A DNA stretch of 64,000 nucleotides from Hyalangium versicolor (GCF_020103695.1 NZ_JAHXBF010000024.1:62001-126000); one strand, 5' to 3'. Positions 25,833 through 34,995 are shown, numbered from the stretch's first letter. The notes: a model not told the origin generated them from the letters alone. Made by a program: numbers and translations.

Positions 25833-26636
25833 TCAGGCCCTCCCCATGCGGCGGCGCAGGACGATGAGTGTGGTGTCGTCAGCGAGCAGGCTCGGAGTGC
25901 GCACCAGACGGTGAGCGGTGAAGTCAGCGCGCACGGACTCACGGCCCAGCAGCGCGAGCCTGCGCCGGAGCGCGTCCGGGTTCTGGAAGTAGCGCTCGTC
26001 CGTCCAGTACTGCGAGAGCGGTCCCACGGGCTCATCCCGCTCGGGCACGCGGGCCTCGGCGAGCTTCGCGAGGTCCGCCGCGCCGTCCGTGCCGAGCATC
26101 AGCGCCATCACGTCACTCGTGGGAATGAGCGCCTGGCGCTCCAGCGGCACGGCCCCCGGAGACAGCAATCCGTAAGCGAGGTACGGCGGTGCATTGTTGG
26201 GAAAAGGCCCGAGCGGATGGACCTCTCCGTTGAGAGCCCAGAGGCCGTCACCTGCGGAGAAGACGAGCGTCTGCGCGGGAGTCATCACTGCTCCGACGAC
26301 CGTGAAGAGCAGGTGCTCGCCCACCAGCGAGCTGCCGAGCTGCTCTGTGAGACTGGTTAGGAACTTCAGCACCCGGGCGCGCGCGCTTTCGAGGAAGTCA
26401 GGAGCCTCCAAGGATGCGCCCTCATTGACGAGGGCCAACACGGCCTGCGCCACGGCGCGTGCGCCGAGCTGCGCGCCCACCTCACTGTGGGCTCCACTGC
26501 CGCACCCATCCGCCACCACCGCGGCGAGCACTTCGCCCTGCGAGAGCAGGCTGAGCGCATCCTGGTTGTTGCGGCCGGCACGGGCGTGCTCCCGGCCAAT
26601 GACAGAGGCAGCAGCGACATCGAAGGAGGGAAGCAT
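25833..26636 (-). CDS. PP2C-family protein phosphatase
   Basis: The 267-residue protein has PP2C metal-binding signatures: ARAGRNNQDAL near 20-30, VVADGCGSGAHS at about 40-51, LGTDGAADL near 183 and LADDTTLIVLRR near the C terminus. It would dephosphorylate Ser/Thr residues in the cytoplasm. ATG 26636, seven bases after GGGAGAGG, is preferred over GTG 26642. It lies 54 bp after nrtR and 4 bp before the kinase gene, which fits a kinase-phosphatase-vWA triad. Upstream position under the nrtR promoter suggests shared control with NrtR. Confidence 0.85.
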   Translation of the reverse strand: MLPSFDVAAASVIGREHARAGRNNQDALSLLSQGEVLAAVVADGCGSGAHSEVGAQLGARAVAQAVLALVNEGASLEAPDFLESARARVLKFLTSLTEQLGSSLVGEHLLFTVVGAVMTPAQTLVFSAGDGLWALNGEVHPLGPFPNNAPPYLAYGLLSPGAVPLERQALIPTSDVMALMLGTDGAADLAKLAEARVPERDEPVGPLSQYWTDERYFQNPDALRRRLALLGRESVRADFTAHRLVRTPSLLADDTTLIVLRRRMGRA

Positions 26637-26696
26637 GGACACACCTCTCCCGAGCCCGGCGCCGGGCCACGGTGAAACGAGTGAGAACAGCGCACG

Positions 26697-27386
26697 CTAG
26701 AGCTCGAAGTTGAAGCCAGCCTTCTCCAGCTGCTTGTACTTCTTGTGATCGAACCGATAGAGGCGCGCGGCGCGGTGCGAGACGTCCTGCTCCACCTCGT
26801 CGAGTTCCTCGAGCAACTCCATCGAGAGGATCTTCTTGCGGAAGTTCCGCTTGTCGAGCTGCCGCTCCAGGATGATCTCGTAGAGGCGCTGGAGCTGGGT
26901 GAGGGTGAACTTGGGAGGCAACAGCTCGAAGCCGATGGGCTGATAGCGGACCTTGCCCTTGAGGCGCTGGAGCGCCGTGCCGAGGATGTCCGCGTGGTCG
27001 AACGCCAGCTTGGGCAAGTCCCACACGGAGAACCAGGCCGCCTCGCGCGCGTCCGTGGAGGCATGGACCCGGTGATCACTCAGCTTCACCAAGGCGAAGT
27101 ACGCCACGGTGACCACCCGCCCTCGTGGGTCCCGGCCGGGCTCTCCGAAGGAGTACAGCTGCTCCATGTGGCTGGGGCGGATTCCGGCCTCCTCCTCCAG
27201 CTCTCGCCGGGCGGCGTTGTCCAGCGACTCGTCCATTCGAACGAAGCCGCCAGGCAACGCCCACTTCCCCAGGAAGGGCTCCAGCCCACGCTTGATGAGG
27301 AGCACCTTCAGGTCCTCCTCATCCATTCCGAACACCACGCAGTCCACCGTCAAGGCGGGCCGTGGGTACTCGTAGGTGTAGCTCAC
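26697..27386 (-). CDS. nrtR: NrtR-type transcriptional regulator (Nudix plus winged helix)
   Basis: The 229-residue protein joins a Nudix domain (about 12-140) to a C-terminal winged helix (about 155-215) containing LPPKFTLTQLQRLYE and RNFRKKIL, the hallmark of NrtR repressors. The Nudix box is complete: G-x5-E-x7-REL-x-EE-x-GI from GGFVRMDES onwards, whereas many NrtR proteins have lost it. NrtR controls NAD salvage and is released from DNA by ADP-ribose or related NAD metabolites. GTG 27386 follows GGAGGAG by seven bases. A TAGTGT-N7-ACACTA palindrome lies 35 bp upstream, pointing to autoregulation, and a twin site precedes the nicotinamidase gene. PP2C and kinase genes follow in the same direction. 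Confidence 0.93.
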   Translation of the reverse strand: MSYTYEYPRPALTVDCVVFGMDEEDLKVLLIKRGLEPFLGKWALPGGFVRMDESLDNAARRELEEEAGIRPSHMEQLYSFGEPGRDPRGRVVTVAYFALVKLSDHRVHASTDAREAAWFSVWDLPKLAFDHADILGTALQRLKGKVRYQPIGFELLPPKFTLTQLQRLYEIILERQLDKRNFRKKILSMELLEELDEVEQDVSHRAARLYRFDHKKYKQLEKAGFNFEL

Positions 27387-27420
27387 GCGCGCTCTCCTCC
27401 GTGTCCCTTCTACCCAAACA

Positions 27421-27439
27421 TAGTGTCGACGCGACACTA
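27421..27439. promoter_or_regulatory. NrtR-type operator upstream of nrtR
   Basis: TAGTGT-CGACGCG-ACACTA has the same half-sites and 7-base spacer as the site at 23888-23906; here the inner bases also pair (TAGTGTCG and CGACACTA). It lies 35 bp upstream of the nrtR GTG, so it probably mediates autorepression and control of the downstream phosphatase and kinase genes. Confidence 0.8.
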
Positions 27440-27523
27440 AGTCAAGCAAGCCCGCAGGGTACGACGGGGGCAGCCTGTGGGGAAGGACTGTCGGAAGCGG
27501 CGGTCAGGCGGGCGCTGGGAGGC

Positions 27524-28528
27524 TCAGGCCCTCACGAGGTTCGACAGGACGTGCCAGTCGACGAGCTGGACGCTCTCCTCGGCCAGCTCGAACTCCACGG
27601 AGCGGCGCATGCCGATGACGTCTCCGGCGATCTGGAAGGGCACATCGCGGTCGAAGTCCATGCGCAGGCGCTCGACGAAGAAGTCGTGCATCTTGGGCAG
27701 GGGATGCTCGCCGCGCCAGAGCTTGAACATGTTGCGCGTGGCCTCGAGCACTCCGGCTCCGTAGACACGCACGGAGAGCCGATGGGGCATGGCCTGGGCG
27801 AAGGGGAAAGCCTTGAAGCCAAAGCCCCACTCGGGCGTGGTAGCGGCTCCAGCCACGCTGGCAGGGCCTTGGTAGAGCAGGGCGCCCGTGTCACCGTGGG
27901 GCAGAGGGCGAATGGCGCGGTTGGCATCCATGGTGAGAGCGGGAGCGCCCAGGTTGTAGACGGAGACGTGAGCGCTGCCCTGGCCGAAGAGGTGGCGGGG
28001 GATGGTGCGGGTGAACATGGCGCCGAGATAGCCCCGCAGCCCCGCCTGAGCGCCGAGCATCGGGCCGGTCGTAGCGAGCTGGCTCTTGAAGTCCTGGACC
28101 ATCTCGGCATCCCAGCCGGTGCCCGCGAAGGGGGCTAGCTGGCCCTCGACGCGGACGAGGCCGAAGGGGCGCAGGGGGGGCAGGCGCTCGCCATAAGCCG
28201 CGAGCTGTCGAAGGGCCACGGCGGGCTTGGGAGCGCCGGTCACGCGAGCCCACGCATTGCCAGTACCGAGGGGGAGGACGCCGAGCGCCGGGAGCGCCAG
28301 GCCTTGGGCCCGGAGCTCGTTGACCAGGCCGGTGATGGTGCCATCGCCTCCGCCGGCAAGGAGCAGTGCGGGCGGGTTGGGCCGGAGCTGCTGATCAATC
28401 CAGGTCCGAGCCTCATCCACCGAACGGGTGAGCGCCACACGCGCGCGAGGAAGGAAGCGCTGCACGAGGCCTCCCACGCCTTCTGAGCCCCGGCGCGACT
28501 TGAGGTTGACGAGGACGGCGATGTTCAT
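27524..28528 (-). CDS. Diacylglycerol kinase-family lipid kinase
   Basis: The 334-residue protein has the DAGK/YegS/BmrU catalytic signature GGGDGTITGLVNEL near 59-72 and LGTGNAWARV near 93-102, after an N-terminal MNIAVLVNLKSRRG that begins the nucleotide-binding fold. The C-terminal domain carries FAGTGWDAEMV and a final beta sandwich, as in YegS-like lipid kinases. It would phosphorylate diacylglycerol or a related lipid at the inner membrane face. ATG 28528 starts the homology at once. Its stop is 138 bp from the nrtR start, with the operator between. It is on the same strand as the SDR gene, 134 bp downstream of it, and has no evident link to NAD metabolism. Confidence 0.88.
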   Translation of the reverse strand: MNIAVLVNLKSRRGSEGVGGLVQRFLPRARVALTRSVDEARTWIDQQLRPNPPALLLAGGGDGTITGLVNELRAQGLALPALGVLPLGTGNAWARVTGAPKPAVALRQLAAYGERLPPLRPFGLVRVEGQLAPFAGTGWDAEMVQDFKSQLATTGPMLGAQAGLRGYLGAMFTRTIPRHLFGQGSAHVSVYNLGAPALTMDANRAIRPLPHGDTGALLYQGPASVAGAATTPEWGFGFKAFPFAQAMPHRLSVRVYGAGVLEATRNMFKLWRGEHPLPKMHDFFVERLRMDFDRDVPFQIAGDVIGMRRSVEFELAEESVQLVDWHVLSNLVRA

Positions 28529-28662
28529 AGGTAACACGGACTCTCCCGAGGTCATGTCATGGCACTGTCACGACAGGCGGGATGGGGGGCGTCATTCCCC
28601 CGGATGTCAAAAGCACGTCACAGTGAGCCAAGCGCATCGGCGACGCGGAGGCCGAAGCGCCC

Positions 28663-29580
28663 TCATGCCGCAGCGCGTCTGAGGGAGGCCACGGTGGCGA
28701 AGAGGCCACCCGCGAGCAGGAGCCGCTTGAACCACAGCCGGGCAGGGGAGCGTCGGCTCTCGTCTCGACCAGCTCCTTGGGCCACGGGAAGGAAGCGGTG
28801 GTCCGAGGTGCGGGGCTGGCGTGGGCGCTCGAAGCTCCGCGTGTTCGAGAGGAGAGCGAAGGCTCGGAAGGAGGGGCCAATGAAGAGTTCGCGGCGAGGA
28901 TGCTCGAGGACGCGGACGATGGCGTGAGCGACGCGCTCGGGGGCGTAGATGGGTTCGAGGGAGCGGATGCGCCAGCCGGTGTAGTTGGCGCTGTGTTCCC
29001 GGAGGGGCGCGTCGGTAGCGGAGGGGAGAATGGTGCAGACGTGGATGCCGGCGCCTTCGAATTCCTGGCGGATGGAGGCGGAGAAGCCTCTCACGGCGAC
29101 CTTCGAGGCGGCATAGGCGCTGACATAGGGCACTGTGGTGGAGCCAAAGATAGAAGACACGTTGATGAGCACACCGCGGCCTTGGCGGCGAAATTGGGCG
29201 AGCGCTGAGCGAGAGCCATGGACGGTGCCAAAGAAGTTGGTCTCCATGACCTGGCGGAAGGCGTCGTCGGGCGTCTCCTCAAGGCGGCCAACGAGATAGA
29301 CGCCCGCGCTGTTCACCCAGCCATCGATGCGTCCGAAGGTCTGGACGGCCTCGGCGGCGAGAGCGCGAACCTCGGCGGCATCGGTGACATCCGTGGGGAC
29401 ATAGAGGCAGTGAGCGCCGAGGGTCTCGCACGCCCGGGCGAGTTCATCGAGAGGTTCTTCACGACGGGCGGCGAGGACGAGGTGAGCGCCCTGTCTAGCG
29501 AGAGCGAGCGCGGTGGCGCGTCCGATGGCACTGGCCGCTCCGGCGATGACAACGACTTTGTCCTTCCACACACGCCACAT
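28663..29580 (-). CDS. Short-chain dehydrogenase/reductase
   Basis: The 305-residue protein has an N-terminal dinucleotide-binding GAASAIG (about 14-20, a variant of TGxxxGIG), VTDAAEV, NSAG (about 91), a catalytic Ser in INVSSIFG (about 140) and YAASK (Tyr155-Lys159). The core of about 245 residues is followed by an unusual 60-residue basic tail ending in a hydrophobic stretch (FKRLLLAGGLFATVASL) that could anchor it to the membrane. This longer form with IYAPERVAHAIV resembles myxobacterial and mycobacterial SDRs of unknown substrate. GGGAGG lies upstream of ATG 29580. Reaction specificity cannot be told. Confidence 0.88.
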   Translation of the reverse strand: MWRVWKDKVVVIAGAASAIGRATALALARQGAHLVLAARREEPLDELARACETLGAHCLYVPTDVTDAAEVRALAAEAVQTFGRIDGWVNSAGVYLVGRLEETPDDAFRQVMETNFFGTVHGSRSALAQFRRQGRGVLINVSSIFGSTTVPYVSAYAASKVAVRGFSASIRQEFEGAGIHVCTILPSATDAPLREHSANYTGWRIRSLEPIYAPERVAHAIVRVLEHPRRELFIGPSFRAFALLSNTRSFERPRQPRTSDHRFLPVAQGAGRDESRRSPARLWFKRLLLAGGLFATVASLRRAAA

Positions 29581-29958
29581 GCAGGTGCCTCCCAGGCATG
29601 GGACTCCTCCCCGCCGAAGATGGGCGATGACGCGTCGTGGCGCACCTCGTCAAAAGCCGGTGCCCCGGGGGGCGAGCGTGGGACCGAGCGTCCGCAGCAC
29701 TACGGGTACCGTCTCAGATCGTGGACTGGGGAGTCCGTCGCCAGAGACTCGACAGGAGCCGGGCCACCTACCCTGAAAGGTAGGAAACGAGCCGGAGAAT
29801 ACCGACTCATCAAGTTGGTTTTTGGCGTGTAAGCGCTGGAAAGAACGAGGTTTCCGCGTTCTGGGAGGCGACAAGTTGTGGCAGGCCAGGAACGGCTGCT
29901 ATCTCGGGTGGGTCTGTCCGGTGGTCGACGGAACACTCCCTGCAATCAGGATCGCTCG
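29581..29958. other. Intergenic divergent promoter region
   Basis: These 378 bp lie between the divergent SDR and lipoprotein genes and hold no supported gene. A 6-bp perfect hairpin, CCTACC at 29767-29772 with GGTAGG at 29779-29784, is the only clear structure. AGGA at 29948 is a plausible ribosome-binding site for the lipoprotein. Base composition falls towards the lipoprotein gene. Confidence 0.5.
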
Positions 29959-31767
29959 ATGATCCCCACCAAGCCCCTGTTCCTTACCGCGTCAGTCTTC
30001 CTCACCGCCTGCATCAGCCTGCCGGACGTCGAAGCCGCTCGTTCCGAGGTACGGGTTGTGACTCCCAGCGAGACGGCCTACACGAAGGGCACCATCCAAC
30101 TCCAACTGGAGGTGAAGGGCAGCCAGCCCACTCAGGTGGAGTTGCTGATCAACGACGAGGTCCTGACCACCCTCGAATCGCCGTACACGTTCAGTTGGGA
30201 CACGACGACCGTGGCTGAAGGCCGCTATCGCATCTCGGGTCGTGCACAAGTCGCAGGCCAGTCCTTCACCAGCGAGAGCCGAGAGATCGTGGTGGACCGT
30301 ACACCACCCACCGTGCTGTCCCTCTCTCCCGAAGATGAGGACAGCAATGTTCCGGTCCACCAACCCATACAAGTCAGATTCTCCGAACAGTTGAATGTCA
30401 GCAGTCTCACGAGCGACTCCATAAAGGTGCGCGTCGGCGACAACAATTATGTTGCCCTGACACTCTCATTCTCTGCGCAAGACAACACCCTGACGATCAC
30501 TCCCACTGTCGCACCGACCCATGGAGACTCCTTCCTGATCAGCATTGAATCCTCGATCACGGATCTTGCCGGGAACGCAGCCATCCACTTGCCCCACACA
30601 TGGTCCTTTGACATGCCCCACTGGCTCGACTTCGGCGAGATACTCGCCCGAGGAGGTGCCGCTGTTGGCTATGGCTCACCTGATCTCCAGCTGGATCCGC
30701 AGGGGAACCCCATTGTCCTTTGGAGGGAGAAACTCAATTCCGACATGAGTTCAAACCTCTACGTGCAGCGCTATGTCGCTGGTCAAGGCTGGAAAGCCTT
30801 GGGTGGACCCGTGAACTCGATTCCCATACCTGCGAATTACAGCTCAAAGCCGGTATTTCAAACCCTCAGACTCGACTCCTCAGGCAATCCGTTCGTAGCC
30901 TGGATACAGCCTGATGGCCCCACACCTGGCGTTATCGTCAAAGAATGGAAGAACGACAAATGGGTAACCCTCGGGGAACCACTTACCATCACCTTTTCCG
31001 GCGCCCCCGCCACACCACCGCAGTCTCTAGCGTTCAAGCTGAGCTCTGACAACACCCCTTACGTAGCGTGGCTCCAAAGCGACACGTTCCAGACTCACTC
31101 GTACATCTACGTCAGCTATCTGATTTCCTCCTCTCAAACCTGGCTTTATCCAAGCACCAACTACTTCGCCATCGATTACTCAACCAACGCCCTACCTCTG
31201 AGCATGGATTTTCTGGGCGGCAATCGCGAGGAGCCCATGATCACCTGGGAAGCCTCCGATGGTGTCACAGTCGCTTATCGAGGTTCTGGGTCATGGAGGT
31301 ACCTGCCCACCATCCAAGCGCATCTTGAGAACTCTACTCCCACCGCATCTCCCACCCTGCGGTTCGTTTATGGTCTCGGTGGTGCCGTCGTAGCATTCAC
31401 CGAATTCGATGGGACCAGTCACAACATTCATGTCCAGCATTGGACGGGAACTGAATGGCAACCTCTCGGTGAAGCGTTGAGCGCATTTCCAGGCGACACC
31501 CCCACAATGAACGTCAAACTGTCAAATGACAGTTCCGGCAACCTCTTCATCATGTGGGAAGAGAAGGAGCCAACCAGCGGAGCCTTCAGAAAGCAGTTCA
31601 GGCGCTGGCTGCAAGAGACAAGCACCTGGGAAGCCGTTGGGGCTCCTCCTCGAAACGATGTGGATGCTCTAGCGCCGGCATTCACTGTCGATGCCTCGGG
31701 CAATCCCTTCCTGGCTTGGTTCTACGGCTATCCAACACAGATCTACGTCTACCGCCTCAATCAATGA
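29959..31767 (+). CDS. Lipoprotein with Ig-like domains and propeller-like repeats
   Basis: The 602-residue protein has a lipoprotein signal peptide (LFLTASVFLTACISL, lipobox Cys near 18). A bacterial Ig-like domain at about 30-110 (VELLINDEVLTTLES, SWDTT) is followed by an SbsA-type Ig-like domain at about 112-215 (PPTVLSLSPEDEDSNVPV, IQVRFSE). The remainder consists of about seven propeller-like units with LDSSGNPFVAWIQ, WKNDKWVTLGEPL and similar pairs. No catalytic motif is seen, so binding or adhesion at the cell surface is the best inference. GC content is lower than in flanking genes, which suggests later acquisition or relaxed codon use. AGGATC precedes ATG 29959. Confidence 0.78.
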   Translation: MIPTKPLFLTASVFLTACISLPDVEAARSEVRVVTPSETAYTKGTIQLQLEVKGSQPTQVELLINDEVLTTLESPYTFSWDTTTVAEGRYRISGRAQVAGQSFTSESREIVVDRTPPTVLSLSPEDEDSNVPVHQPIQVRFSEQLNVSSLTSDSIKVRVGDNNYVALTLSFSAQDNTLTITPTVAPTHGDSFLISIESSITDLAGNAAIHLPHTWSFDMPHWLDFGEILARGGAAVGYGSPDLQLDPQGNPIVLWREKLNSDMSSNLYVQRYVAGQGWKALGGPVNSIPIPANYSSKPVFQTLRLDSSGNPFVAWIQPDGPTPGVIVKEWKNDKWVTLGEPLTITFSGAPATPPQSLAFKLSSDNTPYVAWLQSDTFQTHSYIYVSYLISSSQTWLYPSTNYFAIDYSTNALPLSMDFLGGNREEPMITWEASDGVTVAYRGSGSWRYLPTIQAHLENSTPTASPTLRFVYGLGGAVVAFTEFDGTSHNIHVQHWTGTEWQPLGEALSAFPGDTPTMNVKLSNDSSGNLFIMWEEKEPTSGAFRKQFRRWLQETSTWEAVGAPPRNDVDALAPAFTVDASGNPFLAWFYGYPTQIYVYRLNQ

Positions 31768-31837
31768 ATTTTCAATTCCGTGGACTGGAAAATCTCAAGC
31801 CATCGATGCCACCCTGGACCGCCGAGCCACAAACACC

Positions 31838-33373
31838 ATGCACAAGCTATTGATCTGGACAGTCTTCATTCTCTCCTTTGTCGCTCAAGCGGCGCCGCGG
31901 CGGTTGGTGGTGGCCAGTGGCGAGTGCAAGGACGCGGAACTCAGCAGTCAGGCCCGCGCATTCCATGAGACCCTCAAGGCTCGCCAGGAGCAGGATGTCA
32001 TGACTCCTGCCGCCTTCAGTGAGCGCCTCTTCCCTGCTCCCTCTGGCAGCTTCGAGGACCTCCAGCGCCAGCTCGATGCCGCTCAGGACCAGTTCTACGA
32101 AGCCCGCTACGCCAAGGCCGAACAGGCCATCAACGACGCACTCAAGGAGATCTCCCGCCTCCCCGTCGGCGATTCCCACTGGCAGCTCTTCTCCAATGCC
32201 CAGATGCTCCATGGTCTCAACTACCGCTCCATGGGCAAGGTCAAGGAGAGCGACAACGCCTTCCGCAACGTCCTGCGCCTCAAGCCCCAGCACAAGCTCG
32301 ATCCCGCCCTCTATGCCCCCTCCATCCGACAGGCGTTCGAGAAGGTTCGCACCGAACTCGCCAAGGCCAAGAAGGTGAAGCTCACCGTCAAATCCACACT
32401 CCCCGTCTCCGATGTCTATCTCGATGGTCTCAAGGTCGGGCAGACGCCCCTCTCCCTCGATGTCGTCGCCGGCACCTACGACATCACCGTCGTGAAGGGC
32501 TCCGCCGTCAGCTTCCCTCGTCAGATCCAGGCACAGGGCACGGACACCCCCGTGCTCGTTGACCTCGCCTATGAGGGCTCCGTCGCCTTCACCCCGTTCC
32601 CCTGCCTCGCCTCCAGTGACAAGGCCGATGAGCGCACCCTCAGCCATGCCGTCCGCCTCGGTGGCACGCTCGGCGTCGAAGAGGTCATCGTCGTGCGGCT
32701 CGAGCCCGCCAGCAGCGGCCCCAAGTGGCTTGCCGCCACCGTGCTCAATGTCGAAGGCGGCCAGAAGGTCCGTGAGGGCGGCTTCAAGACCCAACCCGGT
32801 CTCGATGCCCCTCGTGATGCCCTCGCGGCCCTCGTCGACTTCGTCACCACTGGCAACGCCACTCCCAACATCGTCGTCCCCAATACCAATGGCAATGCTC
32901 CCTGGATTCAGCAGCCCTCCAGCGATGCGCCGTTGGCGTCCAACTCCAGCCCCGATGTCTCGGCTCCAGACCGGCTCCCCGAGGGCGTGCTCTCCTCTCC
33001 CGCGCGTCCGGATCCCTCCCCGTCCACCCCGACCATGCGCGTCGCCTCCTATGTGGCGCTCGGCGCAGGCGCCGCAGCCCTCGGTGGCGCGGGTGTCGTC
33101 CGGCTCATGGCCCAGAAGGATCTCGATTCCCTCGAGGAGCGGCTCAATGCCAGCGGCCGCATCAATGCCGGCGACACCGAGGCGATCGCACTCCGCGACT
33201 CACTCGCCTCCAAGGGCAACCTCATCACCGGACTCCTCATCGGCTCCGGTGCCGCGATTGCCACCGGTGGCGTGCTCTACTTCTTGTCACCTTCCAACGC
33301 GCCGCCTCCCGTGAACGTGGGCGTCTCGGCGAGCCCCGGGGGTGCTTCCGCATCCCTCTCCGGCTCGTTCTGA
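31838..33373 (+). CDS. Exported PEGA-domain protein with TPR-like region
   Basis: The 511-residue protein has a signal peptide (LLIWTVFILSFVAQA). Residues about 75-175 are helical and TPR-like (YEARYAKAEQAINDALKEI, MGKVKESDNAFRNVLRLKP). A PEGA domain follows at about 185-235 (VKLTVKSTLPVSDVYLDG, GQTPLSLDVVAGTYDITV), a surface-binding module. Two hydrophobic segments near the C terminus (YVALGAGAAALGGAGVV; LITGLLIGSGAAIATGGVLYF) may anchor it in the membrane. ATG 31838 is chosen because the signal peptide begins there. The family is common in myxobacteria, with a presumed role in envelope assembly. A strong hairpin follows the stop. Confidence 0.78.
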   Translation: MHKLLIWTVFILSFVAQAAPRRLVVASGECKDAELSSQARAFHETLKARQEQDVMTPAAFSERLFPAPSGSFEDLQRQLDAAQDQFYEARYAKAEQAINDALKEISRLPVGDSHWQLFSNAQMLHGLNYRSMGKVKESDNAFRNVLRLKPQHKLDPALYAPSIRQAFEKVRTELAKAKKVKLTVKSTLPVSDVYLDGLKVGQTPLSLDVVAGTYDITVVKGSAVSFPRQIQAQGTDTPVLVDLAYEGSVAFTPFPCLASSDKADERTLSHAVRLGGTLGVEEVIVVRLEPASSGPKWLAATVLNVEGGQKVREGGFKTQPGLDAPRDALAALVDFVTTGNATPNIVVPNTNGNAPWIQQPSSDAPLASNSSPDVSAPDRLPEGVLSSPARPDPSPSTPTMRVASYVALGAGAAALGGAGVVRLMAQKDLDSLEERLNASGRINAGDTEAIALRDSLASKGNLITGLLIGSGAAIATGGVLYFLSPSNAPPPVNVGVSASPGGASASLSGSF

Positions 33374-33389
33374 GTTCGACCTCGGCTTC

Positions 33390-33423
33390 GCGTCCTCTCT
33401 CCCTGCTCGCGGAGAGAGGACGC
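33390..33423 (+). terminator. Perfect 13-bp hairpin terminator after the PEGA gene
   Basis: GCGTCCTCTCTCC (33390-33402) and GGAGAGAGGACGC (33411-33423) pair perfectly around an 8-base loop, 17 bp after the PEGA gene stop and before the M64 peptidase start. No T tract follows, but position and strength support termination. Confidence 0.65.
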
Positions 33424-33457
33424 CCCGCGGCTCGCGCCTCGCGTAGAGTGCGCCGCC

Positions 33458-34873
33458 ATGCGCATCCTGCTTGCCCTGCTGCTGGCCTCCAGCGCCTCCG
33501 CAGCCACGCCTCGCACCTTCCGCGTCGACTACTTCCACACCGGGAACGCCTCCGAGGAGCGCTTCAGCCTCGACAGGCTCGTCCTCGAGCCCCTCCCCTG
33601 GCCCGGCAACCCGTCCCGCCCCATCGACGAGTCCAACCTCGGCAAGTACCTCTTCGAAGTCCGAGACCGCTCCTCCAACCGCCTCCTCTACTCGCGCGGC
33701 TTCGCCTCCATCTACGGCGAGTGGGAGACCACTCCCGAAGCCAAGGAGGCCTACCGCACCTTCCACGAGTCCCTCCGCTTCCCCGCCCCCGACAAGGCCG
33801 TCCAGGTCCTCCTCAAGAAGCGCGACGCACAGAACTCCTTCCGCGAGATCTGGTCCCTCGTCGTCGACCCGAAGGACATGTTCGTCGATCCCTCCAAGCC
33901 GCCCTCTCCCGGACCGCTGCTCCCGCTCCTCAAGAGCGGTCCCCCCGAGGAGAAGGTCGACCTGCTCATCCTCGGCGACGGCTACACCGCACAGGAGCGC
34001 TCCAAGTTCGAGAAGGATGCCCGCCGCCTCATGGACATCCTCTTCACCTTCTCGCCCTTCAAGGAGCGCAAGGCCGACTTCAACGTCTGGGGGCTCATGC
34101 CTCCCGCAGCCGAGTCCGGCATCTCCCGGCCCTCCACCGGCCAGCACCGCCGCTCGCCCATCGGCGCCACCTACGATGCCTTCGGCAGCGAGCGCTACGT
34201 CCTCACCTTCGACAACCGCGCCTTCCGAGACACCGCCGCCTTCGCGCCCTACGACTTCATCGAAATCCTCGTCAACGGCAACACCTATGGCGGCGGCGGC
34301 ATCTTCAACCTCTACAGCACCGTGGCCGCTGACAGCCTCTGGTCCCCGTACATCTTCGTCCACGAGTTCGGTCACCACTTCGCCGGCCTCGCCGACGAGT
34401 ACTACACCTCCGACTCCGCCTATCTCCCCGCCGAGGATCGCCCCGAGCCCTGGGAGCGCAACGTCACCGCGCTCAAGGACCCTGCGGAGCTCAAGTGGAA
34501 GGCGCTCGTCCCGGCCGGCACGCCCCTGCCCACCCCCTGGGACAAGGAGGCCTACGAGACACACGCCCGCCAGGTTCAACAGCAGCGCCGGCAGATTCGC
34601 GCCGACCGCCGCCCCGAGTCCGAGATGGATGCGCTCTTCACCTCCCAGCGCGAGTGGGAAGAGAAGTTCCTCGGCTCGCAGAAGCTCGCCAGCAAGGTCG
34701 GCGCATTCGAGGGCGCCATGTACGAAGCCCGAGGCTACTTCCGACCTCAGGTTGACTGCGTCATGTTCACGCGCGATCGCGTCCCCTTTTGCTCGGTGTG
34801 TCAGCACACCCTTTCCGAAGTCATCGACCTGTACGCAGGAAAACCCGTCAGGTCTGGCGCGCCCACGCCCTGA
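33458..34873 (+). CDS. Exported zinc metallopeptidase, M64 (IgA peptidase-like) family
   Basis: The 471-residue protein has a signal peptide (ILLALLLASSASA). After an N-terminal beta-sandwich-like part (about 20-150) comes the M64 catalytic region: VDLLILGDGYTAQERSKF near 168-185, typical of the family, and the zinc site HEFGH at 302-306 followed by LADEY. The C-terminal part has cysteines (VDCVMF, PFCSVC) that could form disulfides or a further metal site. It should be secreted or periplasmic and degrade protein; M64 enzymes were named for IgA cleavage but occur widely in predatory myxobacteria. It stands alone between two hairpin or promoter regions. Confidence 0.9.
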   Translation: MRILLALLLASSASAATPRTFRVDYFHTGNASEERFSLDRLVLEPLPWPGNPSRPIDESNLGKYLFEVRDRSSNRLLYSRGFASIYGEWETTPEAKEAYRTFHESLRFPAPDKAVQVLLKKRDAQNSFREIWSLVVDPKDMFVDPSKPPSPGPLLPLLKSGPPEEKVDLLILGDGYTAQERSKFEKDARRLMDILFTFSPFKERKADFNVWGLMPPAAESGISRPSTGQHRRSPIGATYDAFGSERYVLTFDNRAFRDTAAFAPYDFIEILVNGNTYGGGGIFNLYSTVAADSLWSPYIFVHEFGHHFAGLADEYYTSDSAYLPAEDRPEPWERNVTALKDPAELKWKALVPAGTPLPTPWDKEAYETHARQVQQQRRQIRADRRPESEMDALFTSQREWEEKFLGSQKLASKVGAFEGAMYEARGYFRPQVDCVMFTRDRVPFCSVCQHTLSEVIDLYAGKPVRSGAPTP

Positions 34874-34995
34874 AATCCGGCCTTGCCGGTTTCCTCACGT
34901 GACAAGCCGATGGCGCGGCGCGCCACCCATGGACGAATCTTCCGAGGCCCATGTAAAGGTGCCAGCACCCGATTCAACCCTTGGAGGGGTGCTTC

